64,000 nt of DNA from Darksidea phi (Eukaryota; Ascomycota; Dothideomycetes; Pleosporales; Lentitheciaceae): positions 124,001-188,000 of the forward strand of contig JASJFT010000019.1 in NCBI GenBank assembly GCA_030770425.1, in the 5' to 3' direction. The notes under the pieces are model-generated. The model did no database searches. It saw nothing but the letters and a program-made list of their open reading frames with translations, and was not told the origin of the DNA. A program made the position numbers and the translations under genes. Shown here piece after piece: positions 33,688-45,360 of the stretch (positions are counted from its first letter, which is position 1; every line of letters begins with the position of its first letter).

Positions 33688-35571
33688 ATGGCGCCTATCG
33701 GCAATGCGGCCAAAGCTCGACTAGCCGATCCGGTGCTGACGCGCATCGTTGAGCAAGACAAAGTCGCGTGGTATCGGAAGAGGAATCTCAGAGTTTTGTA
33801 CCTGCTGCTGTTGCCAACATGTATTGGGATCGAAATGACCTCTGGGTTCGACTCGCAGATGATCAACACAGTGCAAATTTCGCCGGCGTGGCAGGCATGT
33901 AAGTATTGAATGATTGGGAATAACATCCAATGTTTGCTGATCCATAACAGACTTTAACAGCCCCGCTGGAGCACTACTCGGAATTATTTCGGCAGCGTAC
34001 AATCTCGGTGCGATATGCGCGCTGCCTTTCGTACCGTGGCTGAACGATACGTTCGGGAGGCGGTGGGCAATCTTCTTAGGGAGCTGGCTCATGGTCCTTG
34101 GAGCGTTGATTCAGGCGTTCTCCATCAACGGTATATGATCTCTCCTTCACCATCGGAAAATTCGCTAACACTTTGAAGCGTCCATGTATGTTGTGGCAAG
34201 ATTTATCCTCGGTTTCGGCATCCCATTCTGCATCATTGCCGGCTCCTCACTTATGGGCGAACTCGCGTATCCCAAAGAACGACCTGTTATGACCTCCCTA
34301 TTCAACGCGCTGTGGTTTGTCGGTGCGCTGGTAGCAGCTGGGATATCCTTTGGCACACAGGCGATGAATAGTGATTGGTCTTGGCGGATACCCTCATTGT
34401 TACAAGCGGGTCCTTCAATGCTTCAAATATGCTTCATCTTGTAAGGTCAGCTACAGATTTTTATACGCTAGTGCTGACGGGATACAGTTTCATTCCCGAA
34501 TCTCCTCGCTTCCTTATCTCCAAGGATAGGCGAGAAGAAGCTTACCGCATCCTCGTCCACTACCACGCTGAAGGCCATTCCCGTTCCGAATTCATCCGCG
34601 CCGAAATGGCCCAAATAGAAAATACTATTCGCATTGAACTCCTGCACAGCCAACGCTCATGGCTTGAGATGCTTTCAACAGCTGGTATGCGCAAGCGCGT
34701 ACTGGTTGGCAGCTTCCTCGGCCTGTTCACCCAATGGTCAGGCAATACGCTCATCTCCTATTATCTCAACGACCTACTCAAACTCATTGGTTACACGGAT
34801 CCGCACTTCAAAGGCAAATTGAATGTTGGCTTGAACAGCTGGAATCTGGTGAACGCGGTGCTGATCTCGTTCTTGGTGAGAAGGTTCCCAAGAAGGAAAA
34901 TGTATCTGACGTGCGCAACGTCGCTGTTGTGTTGTTATGTCGGGTGGACGGTTTCGATGCAGCAGTTTTTGGAGCATCGAAGTGCTATTGCGGCCAAGAT
35001 TACGATTTTCTTTATCTTTGCATACAGTCCATGTTACAACATCGGATACAATGCGCTCACTTACAGTAAGTTCATTGGAAGAGGCTAGAAGTCGAAGTGT
35101 TGACATAGTTGCAGCTTTCCTTGTCGAACTTTTCCCCTTCGCCCAACGTGCGAAAGGCATTACGATCTTTCAATTCTTCGGTCGCGGAGCTGGCTTCTTC
35201 ACGACTTTTGTTAATCCGATCGGCCTCGAGAGTGTCAATTGGAGGTGGCTGGTCACTTATTGTTGCTGGCTCGCGTTCGAGATTATCTTCATTGTGAGTC
35301 ATACTCCAGGTATATATCATTGTAGCTAACCACAGAACAGTACTTTATGTTCCCTGAAACGTACGGTAGAACGCTGGAAGAATTAGCGTTCTTATTCGAA
35401 GACAGGTCTTTCGCTGAGGAGGCGACGCTGAAGGTGGAGAAGCAGATCCACACGGAGCTGGACGAATGGCGAACGAGTTACAAGCCTGAAGGCGTGACGA
35501 CGCACATCAGTGCGGCGAGAACGCGAGATCGGTTCCATGATGCGTTTCACGATTATAATCGATGGCCATGA
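33688..35571 (+). CDS. MFS sugar transporter
   Basis: Six exons: 33688-33898, 33951-34130, 34179-34440, 34488-35065, 35115-35293, 35341-35571; about 546 residues. Twelve hydrophobic segments are expected and found. Sugar-porter signatures are DTFGRRWAIFLGS, RFILGFGIPF, FIPESPRFLISKDRREEA and FPETYGRTLEE after the last helix. Both the RF-GFG and PESPR motifs are complete. It is a plasma-membrane hexose/oligosaccharide importer of the lactose-permease-like fungal branch; substrate unknown. The neighbouring mannanase suggests mannan-derived sugars, which is only an inference. Confidence 0.92.
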
Positions 35572-37140
35572 GCACCACTAAACTGGCAATATCAATACCA
35601 TTTCCAAACCATTCATCTCATCCTGCCTCCACTTTGCAATGACTCACAACCATCGCCATCTTCATTGTCATCGCATTACTCAACTGCGCTATTTCCCACC
35701 CATGGAACAATCAAAGTAAGATTCGTGCCCTCGAGCCGTGCTTACAACTCAATCTATCGCAGACCCACGTGTGCGCATCGACTGCATGATGTTGGTCTTG
35801 CCCCGCAATTCTGTATATTATGCAGCCATCACCTCGGTAACCGAACCGCAGATCTCAGACACCTCGGCATTTAAGCGCGCAGATGCCGGATGTAAAGGTG
35901 TGCAGCCCGACACTCAGCACCGGTTGAGTGCCGGTCGACCGAGGGGTTGGGTACGTATTTGCCGTTGAGAGCCATGGGTACATGCAGGCTTTGGTGCATT
36001 GATGCATTGATGTACAGAATAAGTTTATGATTTTGGTGAGGCTTTGGCGATGCATGAAGCTTTGTGATGCCTCCAGTTCCCGTGTCCGACCTTGTGTTCA
36101 TCCGTTATGGTTAGCACGAACGGAAAGCTACAAGGTTACTAGACCTGAGGTAGACAGTTATGTAAATCTTTCCCGCAACACTACTCCCCTTCATTGATAT
36201 CAGTACTCGCCAATGCTGGACGCTCGTTCACATTTACCTCAGGACATGACCTGCCGCAACCGTTGCTGAACTGCAGACGCACTTTCGTCAGCATGAGTAT
36301 CAGCGACTCCAATTTTATGTAAGAATCGCAGATTGTTTTCGAGAAAAAGAGCGTACAAGGTAACATTGTGAGTCCACGACATTTTACCTAGCAAGAATTG
36401 TAGTATCCACGCGGTGCCTCAACGTCCACATAGACCCGTTTCACTAGATCTCACCGACGACATTGGTAGACCATAAGAAGCACGTTTCATTCCCAGTAAC
36501 GTCTCTTTCTTTCCCATCCAGTTTTCTCTCCCGAAATCGCGTACTTATAAAGCTGTGCTAGTGCGCCCATCATTGGGTGAAAGCCCGTCGTTGTCGAACT
36601 TACCGGAAGGTTCAAAGCCACAGTTAAGCCATGCTGAGAAACGGCAATTCTCCTCGTGCCGAGCTCGAAGTCAAATATCAAGACGAATCAAGACGAAGTA
36701 AGAGTTCTCGGCTTTATGAGAGCGATGGAAAATGTAGTACCGATATCGCGAGCCTTTGGGAGCAAAAGACCCATTGTAAAAATGAGATAGGATTCCAAGT
36801 TTTTCACGGGTGGAGGGAAAAGAAGGAGAAGCAGTGATGTTGTAAATATTTATTGAGGTGAGTTTAGACTACTCTGAGGCATGTGTATCGCACATCTGGA
36901 GTTTCCATGCTCTTTGCAAAGTCTCGTTCCATGTTCACGATTTTCGTGACGCAATAGCACGCAGCTCGAGTCTCCACAAATGCCATGCTTCAACCCAACA
37001 CCTCTCAGTATCCCCTCCCATCATCCCGCACCATTAAACCATCCTTTGGTGCATATAATTCCATGTCCTCCTCCCTTTCAAAGCAGATAAAAAGCAACGC
37101 ATCGAAAGGAATCAAAACGCATGATAAAAGCAAATGACGC
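35572..37140. other. 1.6 kb intergenic
   Basis: No gene supported. An ATG frame at 36631-36837 and minus frames at 36181-36366 and 36487-36681 have no family signal. Confidence 0.45.
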
Positions 37141-40100
37141 TCAAAGCATCTCATCCACCTCCTCCAACTCTCCCGGAAGCCAAGTCTTCCCCTTGGCCCA
37201 CTCCAGTACCTGTTCCGAGATACCAGAAGAAGCTGGGACCACTTCCATTTCAGTGTCCTCCTGTGATCAAGTAAGCTAAACGACAAAATGGGTTTAGTAA
37301 CGAACCCGGAGGTAAGGATTTACCGGATAGGCGATCGGCTGTTGCTGGTTTTGGCCGTTGCGATTGTTCTGGCGGCGGTCGTGGTTACGGTTGTTGTTGT
37401 TGGTGTTGCTGCTACCGCCGCCATTATCGAGGCTAATGCCACCGTTGGCGAAGCGAGGGGTGATCGCTGGACGGACATTGAGGTTGTTGTTGCGATGCAA
37501 AGCGGCCTCAAGCTCACGTATGGTTCCGCTACGGAACTTGTTGGGCGGGGTGAGCGGTTTAGACACTAAAAATCTGGTTCGACCGCCACTGGAGACTGAT
37601 GCTGCGTCTGAGTGGTTGCGGCCGCGACCGCGTTGACGTCCGCCCCGCGCCTGCTGCTCATTCTGCTGCCTTACAGAGGAGGACCGTGATGTGGGCACCG
37701 TAGTAACTGGGCTCGAATTGGAGGGCTGGCCCCGGTTCTGATTACGTGGGCCATTCAATGGACCAGGCTGATGAGGATTGAGCTTCGAATTGATCGCTCT
37801 ACCGAGCTTCTGCAGCGCCTTCTTAAACTCAAGGACGTTTTGCGGTAGCTTCCAACCGAGCCCACGACTAAGCGATTTATCCCAAGCGTGTAGATCATTC
37901 TCCATCTCTTTGAACATGTTGGCTGTTATGCCAGACATGGTGACGGTCTCGAGAGTTGAGGCCTGAATAGCCTGCAAAAGGATATCTACTCGACAAACAA
38001 GTTCTTTGCAGATATTCTCTTCGTCAACCTCACTCGGGCGACTTTTAAGCAATCCTTGGAGCAGACTGCTCATGTATGCCAGGTAGTAGATGAGGCCAGC
38101 TGGTGTGGCCACGGGTAGGTCAGGGTCGGGCTGCTCGTCCATTGCGATGCGCAATTCGGTCGAAAGGCGGTGTCTGATAGGCGAAACGGCGCCAGAGCCT
38201 CCACCGGTGGTTTCCTGCATGTTGACTGGCGAGGCGTCCATGCTCATATTTTCCACATCGTTCTCGATATTCGGGTGAAGGTAGGGGCAGCTATCGCGCT
38301 TCTTACAGCCTCCAGGTCTCTTCGCGAACTTGCACGGCACGTTAAACCGGGGATCTCGTCGAGGCACAGGACCACTAGTGGCAATAGCAGGATCGTTCGA
38401 AGCTTCGAAGCGATCCACTCCAATTCCAGAACCCTCTAGAACTGCGAAGCCGGTATTTGGTTGTGTACGCAGAGATGGCGCCGTCAAGATTGTGTCCACC
38501 GTAGGCTGAATCGTCGCAGCGTTGAGAGGGCGTGAAAACGGATTGGCGGCGGCGGCTGGTGCAGAATAGGAGTTTTGGAAGGAGTTTTGTTGCTGGATTT
38601 GCTGCTGGACTTGTTGCCAAGCTTGCTCTTGGACCTGCATCTGAGCTTGCTGAGCTTCTTGTTCAGCTTGCTGCTGAGCTTGCTGCTGAGCCATCTTTTC
38701 TTGCTGCTGGACTTGTTGCCAAGCTTGCTCTTGGGCCTGCATCTGAGCCTGCTGAGCTTGTTGTTCAGCTTGCTGCTGAGCTTGCTGCTGAGCCATCTTT
38801 TCTTGTTGCTGAGCTTGTTGCTGAGCCATCTGTTCTTGCTGCTCTGCATCAAGTCGCCTCTGCATCTCCTTCATCTCTTGATCCCGCTTGAGTTGCGCAG
38901 TTCGCTCAAGCAGCTTCATCCGTTGAGGAGTCATTGTCCCGCTCTCATCCATAACCTCTACCACTTTCTGCACCTGACCCTGCTCCTGGATCTGGAGTGG
39001 TGGTTGGTTCTGAGCGTGAAGCAGATGTACAGAGACGGCAGACAGCAGACTGACCACATCGTAGCCCCTATCCCCCAAGCTGATGAGATCCTGGTGGAGC
39101 ACCTGTAACGCGACAAGCTCGCCGCTCTGCTGCTTGTTTGCGTTATATATTTTGATCATATACTCCATCTCTTCCTTTGAGAGAGGCTGCGGAAGGAACT
39201 GTTGACTGGTCGTAGATGTCTGGTGGTTCGGTGGGTTGGCGCTGACCTGAGCCGCTTGCAAGAACTGCGCGAATGCTGGCTTTAGCTCGTCCAAGATCCC
39301 GTAAACCACCTTCTTTATCTCGGCATCGGTTGTATTTGGTGCCGGTGCAAGGGCTGTGGACGCAGATGCGATCTTCTCGGTCAACGCCGCGATCTGGGAA
39401 TCTGTGGAACGTTTCATTTCGGTGATCATGGCATGCGTCTGCTCTTTAGACGCGGCGACGGTTTCGCTCATGGTTTTGATGGTTGCGGCAATCGTCTCCT
39501 TGTTCGAAGTAGCGAAAGTCTTTGCCATGGTCGTCATCGCGGCGGTGAATTTCTCCGTGTCAGCGACAGCTGAGTCGCTCGTGTTACGTTCGGGGGGTGC
39601 GGTCACTTTCGTAGCTGTGAGATCTATAGGCAGAGATGGCGTAACTTTAGGCTGAGGCCCATCCCGCCCGATTTGGGCAGCGGTGGCGGACTCGGGAGGG
39701 CTGGATGGAGTATCGACTGTGATACCAGAAGATATAGCTTCAACAGACTTCTGAGAGCGGCCCGAATGATCAGGAGCTACAACATGGCGCTTCTCATTCG
39801 CAAAAAGCCGCTGCTTCGCCTTGGCAGCAAAACGTCTACGTCGTTCAACAACCTCCCGCGACGCCTTGAGTGTCGGAAAAAACGTCTTCTTTGGGACACG
39901 GGAGATTAGGACGTCTGTGCCGGGATAGATGTAGGGAGCGAGGTCTTGGGCTTCGATGAATTCTGATACAGATGAGGTCGTCGTATTATCTTCGTCGGTA
40001 TCGGGGCGGCGTTCGCGAACACGAAGCTTCTTCATGTGCTTCACAGCATGCCCATGCACGGGTGCAGCCGTAGCGACGTTGTCAATCTCCATATCCGTAG

Positions 40101-40479
40101 GCTTCACCTTGCTATCGTGTGCAGACTCAGCAGACACAGGTAAACGGGATTTCGGAACCAGCTTCTTCTTAATCATTCCAGTCGGTGGCGACGGCGACAG
40201 CGATGGAGGTGTGACAACTAGGCGAGGCTGCAGTAATATCCGTCAGTACCGAGCTTAGCAATCTAGCAATGAACATACTTCAGACTCGCGCCGTACGGGT
40301 GACGCGGTACCTTGCTCGTCTACGCGAACACGAACCGCCTCTCGATCGCTCTCCTCATCCTCGTCGAGCTCTCTACCCCGCTTCTCATTCACGCGTACTT
40401 CCATGATTGGGCCAGGGGTTGTTGCAATCCATGATGCGATGGTACGTAGGCCATTGGCGAGCAGGTCTTGGAAACCCAT
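37141..40479 (-). CDS. CCCH zinc-finger, glutamine-rich coiled-coil protein
   Basis: Three exons: 40479-40279, 40227-37324 and 37260-37141, about 1074 residues. The last exon (EDTEMEVVPASSGISEQVLE.., ending EVDEML) is easily missed because the frame of exon 2 runs on to a stop at 37294. The N-terminus is MGFQDLLANGLRTIASWI, then a basic, disordered region. A Gln/Ala/Glu-rich coiled coil lies at ~520-620, and a single CCCH finger at ~699-718 with spacing C-x8-C-x5-C-x3-H (PCKFAKRPGGCKKRDSCPYL then H). A later Arg/Gly/Asn-rich tail suggests RNA binding. Likely an RNA-associated nuclear factor; orthology not established. Confidence 0.82.
38575..38850 (-). repeat. Internal duplication in the Gln-rich coiled coil
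   Basis: Two long imperfect copies, each of about 37 codons, code EKMAQQQAQQQAEQ[QE]AQQ then AQMQ[AV]QEQAWQQVQQQ. They are separated by nothing, so a tandem duplication within the low-complexity region produced them. Confidence 0.85.
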
Positions 40480-40709
40480 TGCTTTCCGCTTTGGAAGTGA
40501 GTGGTTGATTTGGCAGAGAATTTGAAGAAGTAAAGAGAGTGGGTGGTGTGTACTGGGATGCTCTTCAGGCAAGTTATAAATGGTTGATTTTGTCTTGGAG
40601 GGTTCATACAAATGCTTGGCAAGGCGCGTCTGGGTGACCTGGGTGAAGGTTATACGCGGTGATGGTGACACTACGGAGCAAAGTTCTATTGTAGTAATGA
40701 CAATGGCGC

Positions 40710-41072
40710 GTCAGTGGTTGCCTGGTGGTGAGCAAGTCACGTTCGCGGTGAAACTCTCACAATGCAACAATCTTTCAAACAATTGCTGGTGCACAATGTC
40801 GAGACACTCGATCAATAAGTCTTGATTATTCAGCCGGCCTCTCCGTGCAGTAAAGACGGGAGCTATACTGCCGTGCTCTCGAAGGCCAATTCCGATTGAG
40901 CCCATAAGATCGGGTATACGTCCAACCACGGACAGTGCCTCGATATTCGCATGAGGCATAAACAACAAGTCGGATATATACGTAGAAGGTTTAGCGGTCG
41001 AAAAAATCAAACATGCGTGCCCGAGCTTCTGTGGATTGAGCAGATGGTCGTTAAGGCCGGAGAAGCAGGCCT
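40710..41072 (-). pseudogene. Orphan coding exon or gene relic, unknown
   Basis: A minus-strand frame opens right after an AG at about 41073 and runs to TGA near 40710, about 120 residues. Pieces: FSGLNDHLLNPQKLGHACLI, FMPHANIEALSVVGRIPDLM, GSIGIGLREHGSIAPVF and NNQDLLIECLDIVHQQLFER. The composition is plainly protein-like. An in-frame TAG directly precedes it, so it looks like a terminal exon, but I could not find the exons that would go before it. It may be the surviving 3' end of a lost gene. Family not recognised. Confidence 0.5.
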
Positions 41073-41504
41073 ATCTATCTTGACGGTGTGAAAGAGTCTA
41101 AGTCGTGTCGATAAAAAAACAGGCAGCATATCGTCACGCGTAGCTTGGGGGTTACGAAATATGTCGCAATCACAAAATAGCGGCGCCTATGAGATAATAG
41201 GCACAGTGACACCCCTTTAGATCCGATTTCCCAACATCGTACTCCGACCTGTGGACGATATGAATTTTACAGTCAGCACTTATCTCGGGCCGTAGTCAAG
41301 GATCAGAAGTGACGTAGAACATGTCTTGAAGCTTCATGTTGTTGATGTTTTTGGTACATTACATTTATCGTTATACATATATCTAACGGCGGTGGCTGGC
41401 ACATTAATGCTCACCTCCACAGCAAATATAAGCCAAAATTTCTTATATTGTTCAATCGTCGCTGTACATCCATTTTTTCCGGTCGACGAAACCACGAAAC
41501 CTCC
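41073..41504. other. Intergenic
   Basis: Nothing supported; it separates the 3' end of the 5'-nucleotidase gene from the orphan exon. Confidence 0.4.
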
Positions 41505-43180
41505 CTACGCCGATCCATTGACTGCTTCAATACGGCCGTCAAGTGCTACATCTACCGGAGTAGTCGCCTTGATATACTGCACCAACACTTCGTCCTGCGT
41601 GTCAAGAGTGACAAAATTGGTCGTAGCGGTGAAAATGTTGTCTCCACCTCCAGCCAAGAAGTCAAGTGTAACGAAAGCGTACTCCTTCGCGGTGTCTAGT
41701 GGCGCATCACCGATTTCAACGGCGACGAGCCTACTGCCGCTTGAGTTGTCGGGATTGTACTGGACCTTGATGCCCTTGCTGATCTGGAAGAATGACGTGA
41801 CCTCCTTTCCGTTCTTGACGTTGACTTTGGAGACGATGCCCTCGAGCACGTCCCAGAGGTCAGCGCCTGTAAGCTTGAGTTCGACGACGGAGTTGCCGAA
41901 AGGAAACGCGGTAAGCACTTCTCCGCGGGTGATGTCGCCTGCGTCGATGGTCGCACGGATGCCGCCCGCGTTAATAAGAGCGAAAGAAACATCAGGTGAA
42001 ACAGCCTTGCGATACTCGTACATAGCGTCGGCCATATAATCGCCGAGGAGGCATTCCTGCTGCTGACAGGTGGTCTGGTCGAGCTCAACGTTACTAACGC
42101 CGAGCACTTCGCCGGCAAACTCTGCGAAAGGCACGCGCCATGCGTCAATCTGCGCTTGTAGGCCCTCATCTTGTTTGGTAGTATTGGTCATGTGGATCGG
42201 TGCACCATGATAAGCGAGGATCTTGCCGTCACAGTCGTAGGTCACGTCAATGTAGCCAACGTATTCGCCCCATCGGTAGGCAGTCACGATGAAAACTTCG
42301 TCGCCGTCCTTGTTCTTGACAATCGTGGGGTATTCGCCTTCTGCGTTTGACATATTTCCGAGTGGCGTGTGGCTGTGGCCGCCCATGATCAGGTGCAGAC
42401 CTGTGGTAGCTGCAGCGAGCTCCTGGTCCCTATCGTATCCAATGTGCGTGATGGCGGCAATCCTAGTGATGTTGGTCTTCGATTTGATCTCGTCAATAGC
42501 GTTCTGCACCGCCTCTACAGCATTCGAGAACGTGGTGCCGTTGCCCGGCTTGGAAATACCGGGTGTGTCTTCGGTCGTGACACCAATGAGTGCAAGGCCC
42601 TTGTCCGGGAAGATGTGGTAAGGCTTGATCGTCTTGTTCAATTTCGCGTTCGTTGACTTGATGTTCGCAGACACGATGGGAATGTTGGTCAAGTTCAGAA
42701 GGAAATCTCCCAGCTTCTCATCGCCTCCATCGAACTCGTGATTTCCAAGCGTCATGGCATCAAAGCCGAGTTGGTTGAGCGTCTCGGCAATCTTCTCGCC
42801 GCCGTAGTAGGTGTAGAAGAGCGTGCCTTGGAACTCATCACCCACATTTAACCACAAACTGTCGTTGTACTTTGGACGTTCCGTGTCGATAGTGTGTTTG
42901 ATTCTCGCATAACCTCCGAAACAGCCACGCTCAGGCCTTGTGCAGTCGGTTCCTGAGCTGCTGTATTCGTCCAAATGCGCGTGTACATCGTTCACGTGGA
43001 AGAAAGCTAAATTTGTTAGAAGAAATATCATATCAGAGAGCTCGGAAACCTACATATGTTGTAGTGGCCTTGAGAATCAATTCCACGCTTCGCCAACCTC
43101 CGGCTGTAAAGATAGTCCTCCTTCAGCGCCGATGTAGTAAGCGCGAAAAGGAACGCGCTAGCGATAGTCGGAACCTTCAT
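41505..43180 (-). CDS. Secreted 5'-nucleotidase (metallophosphoesterase)
   Basis: Exons 43180-43054 and 43006-41505, about 542 residues. The first exon supplies a signal peptide (MKVPTIASAFLFALTTSAL) and a possible Lys-Arg processing site. The calcineurin-like phosphoesterase domain has all metal motifs: NDVHAHLDE, GDEFQG, LGNHEFDGG, THIGYDRD and GGHSHTPLG. The C-terminal 5'-nucleotidase domain has the NAGGIRATIDAGDITRGEVL block. No GPI-type hydrophobic tail is visible, so it is probably released. Role: extracellular dephosphorylation of nucleotides, for phosphate or nucleoside scavenging. Confidence 0.92.
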
Positions 43181-43899
43181 CTTGTCGAATCTGCAGCCTT
43201 CACGTTCTCAAGTGAAGAGGCATGGAGGATGACGGCTGAGCTTATGTATGCGGCTGGAGGCTCGTTTATGCTATTCCGCCACTGTGGGTGGCAGGCTCCT
43301 CCGGAATGGCAGGTACTAATAGTCTTGGCAAGACCGTCAGCCCATCTCACTTTCCTATTCGAGTCGGCGATCTTCCTAGACGAGATAAACATGTGGCCAA
43401 TCAGATTTCCACGTGTGCTATGCGTTTCCTTCTGTCAGGCACTGAACGCGTACCCGGTCTCTGGAGATGAGATGCTGAGCGCTTTAGACGGCTTCTTGGG
43501 CCCTAGAGTTTCGGCATGGCCATGTCAGTATATACACGTGAGCTGTAGGTCTCGGTGAAGAGCAAGACATATATGAGGGCCATTGATGACGCCATCCCGC
43601 AACCGCGCAATGCATAATCTGACCCGGTGATAGAAGCCGCGTTGCAATCGCCAGATAGCGGCGGCGCCTCTGCTCTAAAACAATAGGTATTGGCATTCTT
43701 CAACATCAGCTTTGCCGACTGCGTACCTTGGCTTTTGGTTCAACACGGCAACGTACTATCGATGGTCCAAAGGTGCTCTTATACGATATGTATCGAATAT
43801 TTAGGTCGCCGCTCGGGACATGTATGAACGCCAAAGAGTCTCGAAAGTAGGTCCGACGGGGTATAATAAGCTATACACTTGTCCCGGTCGACAGAATAA
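43181..43899. other. Intergenic
   Basis: No gene supported between the nucleotidase start and the 3' end of BUD22. Confidence 0.4.
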
Positions 43900-45195
43900 T
43901 CAATCGAAGACCACCTTCTTGCCCTGCGGCTTCGCATCCATCTTCTTCTCCTTTGCCGCCTTCGCAGCCAACCAACTTGGATGCAACGGCCCGGTATCAT
44001 CCCTCTTCGTCTTCTTCGGCCCCAGCGGCATAGCATTCTCGCCAGTTCTCTCAGGCCCTCTGCCTCTCGGCGCTCCTTTGTCCCCTCGCCCTCCTCTCCT
44101 GTCACCCACAGCACCTCTTTTCACATCCCAGCCCTTGTTTCGCTCCTGCTTCCGCACGTGCTGTGCCTTCTCGCCGTACTTTTGTTCCCATATCTTCTGC
44201 CGTGCTCGCTGACCCCGCCGATTCTTGCGGGGGGCGAGGTCTGCGTCTAAATCTGAGGCTTCGGAATCGGTGCCTGAGTAGTAGGCGGCGTGGCTAAGAT
44301 GGGGAATGAACGTTGACGTGGATGTTCGCTCTTGTGCTGCTACTTTGCGTCTCGCTTTTGGCATGGGTATTGACGCTTCATCGGAGTCGGATCTTGACTC
44401 CCCATCAAAGTCTCCCTCTTTCGCGCTGCTCCATTTCGAAAATGGCGGCGCAAGAGCCTCTTCGCTCTCCGAATCGGATTCTTCGCCTAGATCGTAGTCG
44501 CGCTCGCTGTTACTACCTTCCACACTTGGTGGGCGTAGTCCATCCGAGAGCGAGTCTCCGCTTTCGTCATCACCAGAAGAGGGCGCAGCAATGCGCGCAT
44601 CAAAAGCGGCAAATGGCTCGCTGCCCTCGTCGCTGAGATCCTCCACCACTTCATCCTCCCGCTTCGCCTTCTTATTCTTACTCATTGTATCATTTGGACC
44701 CTCTTTCCATGTTCCCGCGCCTCCGACGATCCCCTTCAAATCGTCAATAGCCTCATCCACCACCTTCCTCACCGCATCCACCTTGTATAACCTTGCCTGC
44801 ACATTCAGCAATGCCGGATCCTGTTCTCCTTTCTCAATAGCCTTTGTATTCTCCGGTAGCGCATCACTCTCCCTCAGGCTCTTTACCTTTCCAATTACCT
44901 TTCTCAAGTGTTGCTCCGCAAGCTTGTTCAAATCCAATGTCTTCAGCTTTGCATACTCGGCATCTAAACGGGCCAAGTCTTTTGTGTCATTCTTCTGCTG
45001 AGATGTCTTCTTTCGGCGTGAGAACTTTTGGCGCTCGAAGCCCGCGGCTAGGCGGAGTGCGGTGAGGAGGGACTTTTGGGCGGCGGTGATGCGTTGCGCG
45101 CAGAGCTTTCTTCGGCGTTTTAAGGCGCGGTCCGTTGAGGATTCGGGGGAAGCAGAGGAGGGAATGGAGGGTTCATCACGCTTTCTTTTCGCCAT
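43900..45195 (-). CDS. BUD22: BUD22 family ribosome-biogenesis protein
   Basis: Single exon, 431 residues from ATG at 45195. It is a very basic N-terminal helical region (KRRRKLCAQRITAAQKSLLT), acidic/Ser-rich middle stretches (EESDSESEE), and the family's C-terminal block RKNRRGQRARQKIWEQKYGE followed by a basic Gly/Arg region ending GKKVVFD. Yeast Bud22 and animal SRFBP1 share this end; Bud22 acts in 18S rRNA processing in the nucleolus. The frame stays open upstream to 45360 with an extra 55 residues, but these derive from the telomere-like repeat array, so I choose the inner ATG. Confidence 0.88.
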   Translation of the reverse strand: MAKRKRDEPSIPSSASPESSTDRALKRRRKLCAQRITAAQKSLLTALRLAAGFERQKFSRRKKTSQQKNDTKDLARLDAEYAKLKTLDLNKLAEQHLRKVIGKVKSLRESDALPENTKAIEKGEQDPALLNVQARLYKVDAVRKVVDEAIDDLKGIVGGAGTWKEGPNDTMSKNKKAKREDEVVEDLSDEGSEPFAAFDARIAAPSSGDDESGDSLSDGLRPPSVEGSNSERDYDLGEESDSESEEALAPPFSKWSSAKEGDFDGESRSDSDEASIPMPKARRKVAAQERTSTSTFIPHLSHAAYYSGTDSEASDLDADLAPRKNRRGQRARQKIWEQKYGEKAQHVRKQERNKGWDVKRGAVGDRRGGRGDKGAPRGRGPERTGENAMPLGPKKTKRDDTGPLHPSWLAAKAAKEKKMDAKPQGKKVVFD

Positions 45196-45231
45196 AGCGG
45201 GCGCTGGGGACGCTGGACAGGTGTAATACGT

Positions 45232-45294
45232 ACGGTTAGGGTTACGGTTAGGGTCAGGGTTACGGTTAGGGTCAGGGTTACGGTTAGGGTCAGG
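45232..45294. repeat. Telomere-like (telobox) array 5' of BUD22
   Basis: About three and a half units of an 18 bp motif, GGTTAGGGTCAGGGTTAC, containing TTAGGG-type and AGGGTTA cores. It starts about 37 bp upstream of the BUD22 ATG. Plus-strand sense reads TTAGGG-like; relative to the gene it reads CCCTAA-like. Telobox sites bound by Tbf1/TRF-like factors are known in promoters of ribosome-related genes. Confidence 0.85.
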
Positions 45295-45360
45295 CTTCAA
45301 TGCTGGCCCGTGCGCGAAGCTGCCTAAGCAACATACCAACCATAAGAAGCAGACCAACAT

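Noticed and set aside
38532..39108. Plus-strand Leu-rich frames opposite the Gln-rich region
   Set aside because: Poly-Leu is the antisense of CAG/CAA-rich coding; not a membrane protein.
45196..45360. N-terminal extension of BUD22 (repeated NPDPNRNP peptide)
   Set aside because: It is a translation of the telomere-like repeat array and has no counterpart in the family as I know it; the inner ATG is better.
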